DNA of 64,000 bases from assembly GCF_003013715.1 (NCBI RefSeq), contig NC_072818.1, positions 310,001-374,000 on the forward strand, read 5' to 3'. Each line of letters starts with the position of its first letter. Position 1 is the stretch's first letter. Source of the DNA: Candidozyma auris. Its lineage: Eukaryota > Ascomycota > Pichiomycetes > Serinales > Metschnikowiaceae. The notes below the pieces were generated by a model, which made no database searches, was not told the origin of the DNA, and saw only the letters and a list, made by a program, of their open reading frames with translations. Of the stretch, positions 49,901-58,710 are shown piece after piece. Both the position numbers and the translations under genes were made by a program.

Positions 49901-50818
49901 CTTGGCTTCAGCCTGAGCATGGTATTTGCGCAAGGTTTCAATTTCCCATTCTTTTGATTTAACCTTTTGTAAGTTCAACCATCTCGAGGTGTCTTCATCA
50001 ATGAAATATCCAAATTTGAGATCTATCTTCTGTTTCCTTCGTTTCTCCTCATCGTTTACCACTTCGTTATGCTTGCAAGATAAGGTTCTTGATATCAACA
50101 ACGGTTCCCTGTGAGGGCAAAAAAAAGTTTTCTTCTTTGTTTCTTCCGGGTCACTTCTCTTGATGGTATATTTAAAGAGCTCATTCTGATTCATGTCTCC
50201 ATCCTCGTTACCCCATGTGAGAGCACCCATTGTATAAGGATTTGGTGCTCGAAGCTTGCACAACAACTCTCTAATTGACACTGGTACAACTGCGCGAGGG
50301 GGAGGATAAAAGGTCCTCTTTCCATTCGAAAAGCATGATTCTGGGAGAAGCTTCAAGTATTCGTCTACCATGGATGCCTGGCTATCCGTTTCTAGAAGCA
50401 AAGGTGGATAAGCCGGTAGATATTCACGTGCAACCTCACTATCCCACCTTGTTGCCAAACTGAGATCTTCCTCTATTGATGTCTTCTTTGAGCACCGTGT
50501 CCATTCTTTTGGTTCCTTCGAAAATACTTTGTGTCTGTGCTTCCTATGTTTGTGAATGCACTTCGATTGCAGTAAGCCGTGAAAGTTGCAAATACAAAAC
50601 CCGCAGAATGCTCTCGGTCTCTTTCGTGCTCTCCGAATTTCCTTGCTGGTGGGGCTGTGAGCAAATTTGACAAGAGCAGCATCATCTTTCTTCACTGCTC
50701 TAACGCTATTGTATAACATGGCAAGTTTATTGTAGGTGGAAGACGCCGATTTTATGGCTACCTTCGCCCTGCACCTGATGGAATTCTTGGTCCCTCTCCA
50801 CAAAATTGCCCTTAACAT
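46955..50818 (-). CDS. Large protein of unknown function (1287 aa)
   Basis: I do not recognise this protein. Residues 1-100 are strongly basic and hold a Cys/His cluster (Cys72, Cys75, Cys77, His80, Cys87, His89, His94), with a C-x2-C-x13-H-x4-H spacing resembling, in outline only, DBF4-type zinc fingers. Residues about 270-430 look folded (Trp-rich, helical; KSYSKRYREWKKISMLILSMVLELCKL). The region about 560-1130 is polar and probably disordered. The last 140 residues again look globular (STFFKQILLQLKIKKYEEVKLALLEGETELGLEYAFQI split by conserved-looking turns). There is no signal peptide or membrane helix. The uninterrupted frame of 3.9 kb and ordinary codon use make it a real gene, probably fast-evolving. 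Confidence 0.75.
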   Translation of the reverse strand: MLRAILWRGTKNSIRCRAKVAIKSASSTYNKLAMLYNSVRAVKKDDAALVKFAHSPTSKEIRRARKRPRAFCGFCICNFHGLLQSKCIHKHRKHRHKVFSKEPKEWTRCSKKTSIEEDLSLATRWDSEVAREYLPAYPPLLLETDSQASMVDEYLKLLPESCFSNGKRTFYPPPRAVVPVSIRELLCKLRAPNPYTMGALTWGNEDGDMNQNELFKYTIKRSDPEETKKKTFFCPHREPLLISRTLSCKHNEVVNDEEKRRKQKIDLKFGYFIDEDTSRWLNLQKVKSKEWEIETLRKYHAQAEAKVRAAWIEPIDHKENLVLYSTFPEELPLWYHLLAHHLEPQPSFSVLMTLKSYSKRYREWKKISMLILSMVLELCKLKARKLLAGTSIFSSYFLGRTVVTDSGQNQNHFLDNLDWYTLPDISGEPEVRKFQNMNNFPKEDNTILTAWPHFRNLGEKVISKPYEGLPENKQPCSCFEVPKHACLVRAKRKAVPFSLTIPKWQVTRSVAVMEDMRLFDIEQCDDHVAPINSATAENPTSEEYRNYLSTKRLPKRKAFYEKIQEKVESSKFEERKGTKQLSHLQQLRESLSRLASQFRQGPSSVFKLNEDANDDNAEVHDDACCSRSYNDHATKFSIHSSSEVAMLILKRMREKSMNLVFKVTSKESSQEAGQESEGANSRISTSLSDQSVCIENLSTHKKVNSHMSKASLYLLSSTKLIHSILTNRKNLLQYSKERESKNTKPALKLTPITSNIPQPKNYFCGTQGFRGYTLSLPIDENDLFLDTSTSGAPIKGLLCSLEREFGSIPVVKNFDEESRLPVKLKKFVSYMKTALFWELKKQLSINCASYRSRGQSQPLMFDVLNSGECFSDKIIQTTPASIEENNIDSFTNTTMDSQKNYCFLHSSPLLSRCPAGHIDSKHWEQSESIRSAGMFIQPSQQALMTIAPAKLPSLAPSPHDELNEISQETTFHNAEAEILSKVAQSSRGYPHYKLAHHTMADPKTSQEQTHINENILPLKKGKVNTTNKYVDISKREHIKTDLPTIGFPNKIKRDSHSSLSSFKSNFLFQEQIQAIVFKATDSTNELTKSHVHNNPQEVKQSKDKISSKHDEQKVDNIQRVTCQHHLENEDLKRIKEVFVFADENRLSLFESTNDEGINLQLNVPTKVMSTFFKQILLQLKIKKYEEVKLALLEGETELGLEYAFQILPSEYRYELQGPRSEEMSLPFRILREDPINSQTIDLFGRRIKSFTHQEIRSLVLVLKTLPFPFITNLSALILEEHLRRHLQ

Positions 50819-51080
50819 ATCAACTCTGGGGTGCTTTTAGTGTAAGTTGACTGCGCTCAGTTTGTTGGAATGGCTGCAAAAAAGAGTAGAGGAGGGTAGT
50901 GCAGGTTGTGGGTGCGTACACAGTGCACACGCTTCACCTAAGTATACAGGTAATAAAGTTGAGTAAACAGATTCAAATAAAGTTTGATAGAGCGAGAAGG
51001 AGTGAAGTTATGTTTAACAAAAAATGCTTTATGCGAAATATCGTGAAAATATTTGAGTCGAAATCAAAAAACTGATGGTA

Positions 51081-51162
51081 CGACAACTGCAGGACTCGAA
51101 CCTGCGCGGGCAAAGCCCAAAAGATTTCTAATCTTTCTCCTTAACCACTCGGACAAGTTGCC
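51081..51162 (-). tRNA. tRNA-Ser(AGA), second copy
   Basis: 82 nt, identical over its length to the copy at 29915-29996 as far as I can read, with anticodon AGA and no intron. A T-run terminator lies below 51076 on the minus strand. The 5' flank differs from that of the first copy. Confidence 0.96.
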
Positions 51163-51300
51163 TTCATATAAATAACCATGGAGCAATTACTCTAGGATGT
51201 CTGTTTTAAAAACCTTGTTTTTAAATTTTTCTCCCTACTTTGGGATTAATCAAGATAAAATAATGTTTAACTGCGACTGGTAGGCAGCACAGAGTGAAAT

Positions 51301-51406
51301 GAAGGAGGTTTTGTTTTCTATAATGATATAGTTTTCCAGTTAGAATGGAAGTGGCAACACTGAACTCCTAACGCTCCTCTAATACATGAAGTCTATAAAA
51401 AAAAAG
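51301..51406 (+). mobile_element. Short 5'-truncated LINE copy (3' UTR only), locus B1
   Basis: About 100 bp matching the last part of the LINE 3' UTR and ending in GTCTATA plus an A-tail (51397-51405). A possible 5-bp target duplication GAAAT flanks it (51296-51300 and 51407-51411). It abuts the larger copy B2. Confidence 0.65.
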
Positions 51407-51899
51407 GAAATTACTCTGGATGTTTTTCTTCAGCACATCTACAATGAATGTGCGATATCGCAATATTGGTGGGACCACCTAGGGTTTCTGCGAGCGATGA
51501 ATCTTAGGGAGATGTTAGCTCCTGAGGATACCTCGTTCGACAACTTGAGGAAACTTAATTGGTTCGTAAAAATCGTCAGAATCACCTACAAAGGGCGACG
51601 ACAGCTGGGCAACGAGGGAGTGACCCTCCCAGAGCTCCTGAATCGAGCTTTGAGGTCGGCGATGCGACGAGTTACTCCAATGGGTCAATAAACGCACACT
51701 TAATGACGAGTGGGAATTCATAGAATAGTCACGGCTGAAGTTCAGAGGGGATCATTCGCACCGCACGGTAATGGATTGACACTAGTTGAGGATATTAGGG
51801 GTTTTGTTTTCTATAATGATATAGTTTTCGAGTTAGAATGGAAGTGGCAACACTGAAATCCTAACGCTCCTCTAATACATGAAGTCTATAAAAAAAAAA
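51407..51899 (+). mobile_element. 5'-truncated LINE copy with ORF2 C terminus, locus B2
   Basis: Contains the last 94 codons of an ORF2-like frame (stop at 51691), a 3' UTR of about 200 bp and an A-tail (51890-51899). The peptide has HIYNECAISQYWWDHLGF, matching the H..xxC..(S)xxxW pattern of the zinc-binding C-terminal domain of L1-type reverse transcriptases, then VKIVRITYKGRRQLGNEG. The RT and endonuclease domains are absent. This supports a non-LTR element related to Zorro, the L1-clade element of CUG yeasts. Confidence 0.75.
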
Positions 51900-52140
51900 T
51901 GACCCAATCAGCGTATTAAAAAAAAAAAGTTTTGATCATTGCACATACATGGCTATAACCGTGTGAAATGATGAGACGCTGATGAAATCTCGATAAGCGG
52001 TGAGCTAACTTGCTGACATCGAGCTTGTGATATAGTTCCTGTCGCGATGCAAAAGATTAGTCCATTTGGACTGTAATATCTGAGAGACGCCTATACCTTT
52101 GTAGGGTAAGTGTCTCTGACAAGTGAAGGTGATTAAAGGT

Positions 52141-52205
52141 TTGTTTTCTATAGCGATATAGTTTATTTACTTTAATGAGGATATGTTGTTTTTATAAAAA
52201 AAAAA
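52141..52205 (+). mobile_element. Diverged LINE 3' UTR fragment, locus B3
   Basis: TTTGTTTTCTATAGCGATAT matches the start of the B1 fragment with two changes, then diverges and ends in TTTTTATA plus an A-run. Probably an older, internally deleted copy. Confidence 0.45.
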
Positions 52206-52442
52206 AGAAAACAAAAAAAAGTGACATACAGAAGCAGAGCTATACATGCTCTACCGAAACATTTTATCTGACGACAGTGGAGCCATATTTTGGACTGGAC
52301 AAATTATAAACCAGACTACATACGAATTCAAGGAGGATTATATGGGTACTTGGTTACCTATCAAGCTTTGAGTCTCCTCATCAATCACAATTCGCAAGAA
52401 ACTTCCATCAGAAAAGATCATACAATCCGCAGTGTACCATGC

Positions 52443-53129
52443 TTAATGGGCCTCTTCTAGAGCCTTATTGAGCCTTGGGAAAATCAAAAACCCTTCCACC
52501 AAGTGCATTCCGGCCCATGCTAGCTTTCTCCAGGTCGAAGCTCTATACTTGTTCAACTTTGGCAAGGACACAACTGCAATCTCAACAAGATGAACGGCGT
52601 ATAAAGCAATGGTAAAGGTTCTTACGTGGTCCTCGAACAACGCACCCCATGTTTTTAAAATTTTGGGTGTGTAAGAAACCAATTGAGACAAATAGACGTC
52701 TTTGCTGATGAGATTTCTCAACCAATACTTGTCAACCGTGCCAAGAGCGAGAGCGACCGCCACAAGGTACATGAAAACCTGAGTTGGCCTGTTAGGTAAA
52801 ACAACTTTCTTCAACTGCTGGTGAGAGAAGCCTTGGACAGAGGCTGCGTATTTCGCCATTGCGATTACCTTCGCCTTGATGTCCATGATGCTGTTGACCT
52901 GGACCTTGTCCCCTTCAGGAAGCTCGTTCCACGATAACTTCAATTCTTCTGTCTTCGAATTTCTTTTGAACGAAAGTGTAGTAGACTTCTCGTCTACGGC
53001 TATCATCTGCACACTTGAGGGATCAAGCTCACCCACCGGCACCTTGCCGTAAACAACAACATAATCAACCAAGGCCAATTGGTGATCTTTATTCATATGG
53101 GTGATAACGCGCTTTGAGTGATCGCTCAT
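52443..53129 (-). CDS. DUF2470-like integral membrane protein of unknown function
   Basis: 228 codons. The N-terminal half (residues about 5-85; RVITHMNKDHQLALVDYVVVYG) resembles the DUF2470 domain found at the C terminus of haem-binding pyridoxamine-oxidase-like proteins, with the characteristic HMNxDH. Two or three hydrophobic segments follow (VFMYLVAVALALGTVDKYWL, FTIALYAVHLVEIAVVSL, LAWAGMHLVEGFLIFP). The combination occurs in uncharacterised fungal proteins. Location is probably an internal membrane; no enzyme activity can be claimed. A GC-rich CGG cluster lies about 115 bp upstream. Confidence 0.7.
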   Translation of the reverse strand: MSDHSKRVITHMNKDHQLALVDYVVVYGKVPVGELDPSSVQMIAVDEKSTTLSFKRNSKTEELKLSWNELPEGDKVQVNSIMDIKAKVIAMAKYAASVQGFSHQQLKKVVLPNRPTQVFMYLVAVALALGTVDKYWLRNLISKDVYLSQLVSYTPKILKTWGALFEDHVRTFTIALYAVHLVEIAVVSLPKLNKYRASTWRKLAWAGMHLVEGFLIFPRLNKALEEAH

Positions 53130-53904
53130 TCTTGCTTAAAAATCCAAGGGAGAAGCTCAATTGAGATGGGGTTGTTGTATCTTCGCAGGAAAGATGGAGA
53201 TTATATAGTATACATGTGACATGCGGCTCTTTTCTTGGAAACGGTCGGCCCCGCGGGTCGGACCTTTAGGAGAGCAAAAGGCTGCTCAACAAAGCTCAAG
53301 CACTTTATTCGTGTTCTGCCGGCCTTAAGTGTAGGTTATTAAAGACCACACAAGAGACGCAACCTTTTCGTCTTGAGGCCTTTCTACTTTAGTGGATTTA
53401 AGAGCGTATGCGAGACCGACGAATGCGACCGTTATCTCCGCAGCTTATTGCCACCATAGTCTCGGAGATCATCTGTACCCTAGGCTTGTGATATTCTCCT
53501 CGTTTCTTATAGTTCTTTTCCGTGTCAATTACCATGTGCCATTAAATGATGTGAGGATTTCGATTTTTTTTTCGACTGTTAAAAACCCATGTCCGATTTT
53601 GCACATCCTGTAGTAAAATGCGGTGAAAATAGAAAACAAGAGAGCTGTGGTTTCTATCTTAAAATTTGGCAAGACATTAAAAAATCAACAAATGACAATC
53701 AAGTGATATAAAATACGCAATTGGTTTCACAGTGAGGGTTGTATCGAGGTTTTCACATTGAATGATTTTATGATTGAAAATGAAAGATTACCCTCTCATA
53801 GTCTTGATCAATTCACTATGAAGTAACATGAAAATGATACTCACATGAGGTGACAAAGGAATGAAATGCATATCTGGAGTTTACTGTTTGGTAAGATTCA
53901 AATG
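53130..53904. other. Intergenic region upstream of the DUF2470-like gene
   Basis: 0.77 kb between tandem minus-strand genes. Holds a CGG-rich promoter element (53242-53261) and a TATATAGTATA stretch near 53193; no further gene is seen. Confidence 0.55.
53242..53261. promoter_or_regulatory. CGG-triplet cluster with CCCGCGGG palindrome
   Basis: Four CGG triplets in 20 bp around the palindrome CCCGCGGG (53250-53257), in AT-rich surroundings about 115-130 bp before the DUF2470-like start. CGG triplets are the half-sites of fungal Zn2Cys6 regulators. Confidence 0.4.
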
Positions 53905-54759
53905 TTATACATTTGTCAGGTCTATACATTCCGATTGATCCAGCGTCTCCTCTGATCCTTTAGCCTTTGAAGAAGGCAGTCTCAGCAACCATCGTCTATT
54001 TCCTATATTTTCAAAGTAGCTTTCATTAGTTACACAGCGTTGTTGCGATAAAACTCTGGGCGAGTAGAACATAGCACCCTCGTACTCCTCGTTATCAATC
54101 CTTGATGACACGCTTTCCCAGCTGCCAAAATTGAATATTTTACCCCTCTCCACATAGTCAACTCTTCGGCTCTTTGCTAGAGGAAAATAACTTACTTTGG
54201 TACTCACTTGCATTTGCACTTTTCCGCCCTTTGAAGCAGTACAAATTATCGCCTCGGTCAAGGTGACATCAACACCATAGACAGAACTTAACCCTGTTTT
54301 GAGACCGACAGTCAAAAGTTTGCTCGACATTCTCAGATTGACAGACACAGCGATTCCAAACCCATCGGTTAACTCTCTCTCCACGGAGCCAGAGTCACTG
54401 TTGTGCTCAGCTGAAACTGTAACAAGAGGGAAATGATCAATCGAGATATCATCACTTTTAGCCCCCAAACTTACTTCTGTCAACCTAACATCAGGCTTCC
54501 AGCCAAGCCAAACTTTCCATTTTGCTGGCTCCACTCTTTCATCAAAAATGAAAACCGAATTTGTATCTTCAATATACAAAGCAGTCGTATTGGCAATAAT
54601 AGGATTTCGTGTCATAACGAAGTTACGCCAAAATGTCGAGTCTTTCAAATCTTCAAGGCTCTTAAATGTTCTCGCTTGGGGAACGAGGCCATCATCATGG
54701 AACAGTGCAACAACAAAGTGGGACAATATCGTCACAAGGTAGATGAGCCAGTATGCCAT
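53905..54759 (-). CDS. Putative secreted or lumenal protein of unknown function (284 aa)
   Basis: I do not recognise this protein. It starts with a clear signal peptide (MAYWLIYLVTILSHFVVALF), has several Asn-x-Ser/Thr sequons and only a few Cys (Cys172 region and Cys near 240 and 276), and no second hydrophobic segment, so no GPI or membrane anchor. The middle is beta-rich (VSVNLRMSSKLLTVGLKTGL). It is in tandem 72 bp downstream of SPC25 on the same strand. Confidence 0.65.
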   Translation of the reverse strand: MAYWLIYLVTILSHFVVALFHDDGLVPQARTFKSLEDLKDSTFWRNFVMTRNPIIANTTALYIEDTNSVFIFDERVEPAKWKVWLGWKPDVRLTEVSLGAKSDDISIDHFPLVTVSAEHNSDSGSVERELTDGFGIAVSVNLRMSSKLLTVGLKTGLSSVYGVDVTLTEAIICTASKGGKVQMQVSTKVSYFPLAKSRRVDYVERGKIFNFGSWESVSSRIDNEEYEGAMFYSPRVLSQQRCVTNESYFENIGNRRWLLRLPSSKAKGSEETLDQSECIDLTNV

Positions 54760-54831
54760 GGATGCTTGTTTAACAGCTTTTAGAAAAACAACGACTTTAT
54801 ATTCTCAGAGGTCATGTGTTATATGAGAATA

Positions 54832-55527
54832 TCAGGAAAGTTGAACTCTCAATGCCTGGCGCATGGCCTGAAGAAAAGCAACAAGCTCTCCGTGCAGATT
54901 GAGTTCCTTCTGTATTCTAAGAACGACATCTTTCGGCAAACTTGGATTGGTAAGACCAATTTTATAATCCTGTTCAGCAACAGAAAGTTCACACCAAACC
55001 TCACGATCAACGTCAACGGGGTCAACATTAACAAACTTAAACTTGAGCAAGTCGATATCTACAGCCTCGATCCGTAGACCAAGGTACTGCTCGAACTTCG
55101 TGAGTTCCTCGGAATCTTTCAGTGCTTGCTTTCCTAGCGCAGCATGTGTATTGTTAAAAGCTTCCTCTAGCTCTCCAACTTCCTTTCTCATACTGTCCAC
55201 GTCTTTCTGTAGCTGGACTTTGGCGGCTTTCCTGCTTTCCAGTTGGTTTGTGAGTGCGTCGACCTTCTCTTGCTTCGTTTGAAGGCCGCGAATTGATTGC
55301 GTTATTAGAGTTTCCGTCTTCTCGACCTTCTCATTTGTTGCAGTTATTTCAACCTGAAGCGACTTAACACGCTTTTCGAGTTCCTTCACTTTGTTCACAT
55401 GTTGCAGCTTGGTCGTCAGGATATTCAGTCTGTGTTGAAGTGAGAATGCTTGGAAGCGCTGGATAAACTCATGCATTTCCTTGCGGACCGCATCGAACTC
55501 CTGTATTGCGGAAGCTGACACACTCAT
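54832..55527 (-). CDS. SPC25: Spc25, Ndc80 kinetochore complex subunit
   Basis: 231 codons from the ATG at 55527 (the frame extends two codons to a GTG). A long coiled coil covers residues about 8-145, followed by the small globular domain (YLGLRIEAVDIDLLKFKFVNVDPVD...CELSVAEQDYKIGLTNPSLP) that fits the Spc25 RWD-like head. Size and order match S. cerevisiae Spc25 (221). With Spc24 it anchors the Ndc80 complex to Mis12/CENP-T at the kinetochore. Confidence 0.9.
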   Translation of the reverse strand: MSVSASAIQEFDAVRKEMHEFIQRFQAFSLQHRLNILTTKLQHVNKVKELEKRVKSLQVEITATNEKVEKTETLITQSIRGLQTKQEKVDALTNQLESRKAAKVQLQKDVDSMRKEVGELEEAFNNTHAALGKQALKDSEELTKFEQYLGLRIEAVDIDLLKFKFVNVDPVDVDREVWCELSVAEQDYKIGLTNPSLPKDVVLRIQKELNLHGELVAFLQAMRQALRVQLS

Positions 55528-56102
55528 CCTCACCGTTTAATGATGTTTTGATTCCCCTAAATGTACGTTGAAGCGGACTGCACATGACGTAATCTTGATG
55601 ACTGGCTTAAAGTAGATATGCACCGCGCCGGTTGCGAAGAGATTGTTCCAGTTATTCCGTCGAATATTTCATAAAGGAGGACCAGATTTTCTCACAGAAT
55701 CCCCATCTTAACCACTTATCAATCTCGCATACTCAGACGACAACCAAAAAGATTTAAAAAGAAATTTAGTGACTTGTGCATCGTTCTGCTGCTGACAGGT
55801 TATGTATGTGCACCGAAGTTTTTGGGTAGACGAGGAGGAGTTACAACAAGTCAGGGAATTAGAAATATGACGAGATTTGACTGTAGAAATGCTCTGAATA
55901 TTTATATTTGCTTGCATTCACTTAAAAAAATGCCACATATTTACGTTCTTTTTAAACCAATCTCGTGGGTGACGATGATTTGCTAAAATAAGTATTTATC
56001 TCCGTACAGGATACATAAACAGTCTTTATCACACACCCGGAAACAACCTCTAACAGTATATTCGCCCTTACTCTTTCCAAGAGTTCCAGTCGTTAACATA
56101 AG
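55528..56102. other. Divergent promoter region between SPC25 and ISC1
   Basis: 0.57 kb. AT-rich with pyrimidine-rich stretches before ISC1; I see no gene in it. Confidence 0.5.
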
Positions 56103-57368
56103 ATGGAAAAGCATCAGGTGAGACTCCTAACGCTAAATGCCTGGGGTCTCAAATACATCTCAAAGCATAGAAAGGCCAGGCTTCGGTGGATAGCAAACCA
56201 ATTGGCCGTTACGGATTACGATATAGTGGCTCTTCAGGAGGTCTGGGTTGAGGAAGACTGGCTTTACATCGATGAAAAGTGTCGGGCCCAGTATCCATAC
56301 CGTCGTTTATTTCGTTCCGGTATAATTGCGGGCCCTGGTTTGGCCATTCTCCTGAAGATCCCTATCAACAACTCGTTTCTTTACAGGTTCCCTATTAATG
56401 GAAGACCTAGTGCATTTTTTAGAGGTGACTGGCTCGTGGGAAAATCCATAGCCGTCACAATTTTAGAGCCAATCACTCCACAAACACCCCCCATCGCTCT
56501 TCTTAATTCACACATGCATGCTCCGTACGCTTCTCTGGGTGATGCAGCTTACTCCACCCACAGAGCTTGCCAGGCGTGGGATATGGCCAAATTAGTAAAA
56601 ACTTTAAAGAAGGCAAATTATGCTGTCATTCAGGTTGGTGACCTTAATTCGAAGCCAAACCTGTTGCCTTACAAGCTATTCACTATGGAAGGTGGGTTAG
56701 CAGACTCGTGGGAGATTCTTCAAGGCGAAAATAATCCCCTGCCACAGGAAATCGCTTGTATGTCGCCACAGGATCAAATCCTCAAGGCCGGCGTGACTTG
56801 CAACTCCGTCTTCAACACGTGGCACCCTAATCGCCAACCTCATGAGGCATGCCGTTTGGACTACGTCCTCATCGATTCTCAAACTCTCACCCCAGTGCTG
56901 GCTGCAGTAAGATTTACGGAGTTGCTCCCCCCTCCAATTTCATGCTCGGCCTCTGACCATTTTGCTTTTGAGGTGAACCTTGTGGTAAGCCAGAGGGATA
57001 GAACGATCCACCACGATGATCATGGAAGTGCAGAATTACGCAAGTTGTACGAGGACGCACACGATGAAATCACTGAATATCTTTCCAAAACCATCCCTTT
57101 TCAGGCTACATGGCGTAAGTATCACTTTTTAACCTCCATCCTTCTTGTTATCGCCATTCATATTGGCATGACTTTTGCTGCCCAAAAACAAGCCTGGTCT
57201 TCCATCCTTCTTTCGCTTACAAGCACTCTAATTGCAGTTACTGGCGTGTTGAATGGTTTAATTTGGGGCTTTGGTGTACGTTCAGAGCTGCGTGCCCTTC
57301 AAGAGGTTCGTATGGAGGTGGAGGATGCAATGAGAGGCATCGAAAGGTTACAGGCAAGCAAAGAGTGA
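56103..57368 (+). CDS. ISC1: Isc1, inositol phosphosphingolipid phospholipase C (neutral sphingomyelinase type)
   Basis: 421 codons (S. cerevisiae 477). The DNase-I-like fold shows LLTLNAWGLKYISKHR, the metal-binding glutamate in ALQEVWVEED, LNSHMHAPY, the QVGDLNSKP motif with the P-loop-like element, and catalytic SASDHFAFE. Two C-terminal membrane helices follow (FLTSILLVIAIHIGMTF and ILLSLTSTLIAVTGVLNGLIWGF). It hydrolyses inositol phosphosphingolipids to ceramide in the ER and mitochondria and is activated by anionic phospholipids. Codon 187 is CTG at a position where relatives have Ser before Leu-Pro. Confidence 0.93.
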   Translation: MEKHQVRLLTLNAWGLKYISKHRKARLRWIANQLAVTDYDIVALQEVWVEEDWLYIDEKCRAQYPYRRLFRSGIIAGPGLAILLKIPINNSFLYRFPINGRPSAFFRGDWLVGKSIAVTILEPITPQTPPIALLNSHMHAPYASLGDAAYSTHRACQAWDMAKLVKTLKKANYAVIQVGDLNSKPNLLPYKLFTMEGGLADSWEILQGENNPLPQEIACMSPQDQILKAGVTCNSVFNTWHPNRQPHEACRLDYVLIDSQTLTPVLAAVRFTELLPPPISCSASDHFAFEVNLVVSQRDRTIHHDDHGSAELRKLYEDAHDEITEYLSKTIPFQATWRKYHFLTSILLVIAIHIGMTFAAQKQAWSSILLSLTSTLIAVTGVLNGLIWGFGVRSELRALQEVRMEVEDAMRGIERLQASKE

Positions 57369-58604
57369 TGTTTATTTATTCACTTACTCACTGAAAGTGT
57401 GCTATTCACATACTTAATAATATTTAATATACTGTTTTCAGTCAATACGAGGGGCGTATTTCTTTACTTACTTAGCCTCTGCTGCTCAAGTCGCAGAATT
57501 GAGGGGCTACACACCTTTCTATATATACGTGACAAGCCAACTCAATGATTCAGTAGGTACATCATGGTTAAGTTGCAATCGCCTGATTGCCACAGAGGAA
57601 ACGTCCAGCCACATTTCTAAATTTGCCTTTCTGCAATGGCTGCGAAAAATGCCAGAATTTAATCTCTTAATCAATATGGCAGTTCCAATCGACGACAGTT
57701 TAGACCTTCCTTTTTCATGTCAATTTTTCGACCAAAAACTTCACTTGTACTTTCCGATGGCAGAATACTGATTTGATGTACTCCAACCTGGTAGAGAGGA
57801 CACTTTGCGCCATCGCTGAAACTCTCCTTCATTGACTCACCTTGGATAACCTCGACACCTATCAAACAGATTTAGCGCATGCATTGTGGTATTTCCCTTC
57901 TCTTAATTCTAAATTCATTACCGCTCTTGAAGGTAAACAAAATACCCACACGATTTTCTTCTGCGATGCTCAAATAGATGTACAAATTGCCAGGCAAGCG
58001 AACACGGCGGCCAACAATCAAACAGCCATTGCTGGAAGTCGTAAGTTTCGGCAACACAGTGATTTTCAACATTAAAGCTGCAACGTTGATAAGTCATACG
58101 ATAGGAAGTGTTTCACTCACGGCACCGTGATTTTGATGAAGTCTCTCAAGAGTCTCACAAAGATTCTGTCGAGGTCGCCTTAAAGAGAAGAAAGGATTTT
58201 TTTTGTTATTCCTCTTTGTAGCAAAAACCTAGTCGCTGTAGGTAAACAAGCCTATTAACAAACTCATGTTGTGGACACTATTGCATTACTTCAGCGCATC
58301 TGCCAAACTTACCCAGTACTAGATGCTTTCATGGTTATGCTGAACCAATTTTATATATTTATACCTGATCGAGAGCAAAATGGAAAAGTTGAATGCCTCA
58401 TAGTCTTGGCCAACGACGCAAAAAATATTCTAAAATTTCAAAGGGTATTTAGGAGCTTGTAAAATCTGTGGTGGCTTTTTTGACCTGTCTTTGACTTTGT
58501 GCTATATTTAAATTCTTAAAAAAATTATACTAAAAGAAGAAAGTATTAATTGTGCGCTCAATATTTCAGACTGATATATTCTGCCCACAATTCAGCCATG
58601 TTTC
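57369..58604. other. Intergenic region with protein-like ORF fragments
   Basis: Between ISC1 and tRNA-Pro. Short plus-strand open frames in different phases (about 57508-57771, 57842-58075, 58274-58462) have protein-like composition, for example SKFAFLQWLRKMPEF, but no shared start or family match. They may be remains of a decayed gene. Confidence 0.4.
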
Positions 58605-58710
58605 GGGCGTGTGGTCTAGTGGTATGATTCTCGCTTTGGGCGACGGCTCGGTACACCGAACCGACATACAAACATGCGAGAGGCCCTGGGTTCAATTCCC
58701 AGCTCGCCCC
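58605..58710 (+). tRNA. tRNA-Pro(TGG) with a 34-nt intron
   Basis: GGGCGTG... pairs with ...CTCGCCC; it has GTGGTCTAGTGG in the A-box region and GGTTCAATTCC as B-box. The anticodon TGG is at 58637-58639. The intron (58641-58674) begins after the base following the anticodon, the standard position, and contains CTCGGTACACCGAACC, able to form a hairpin. A T-run terminator follows. Confidence 0.95.
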
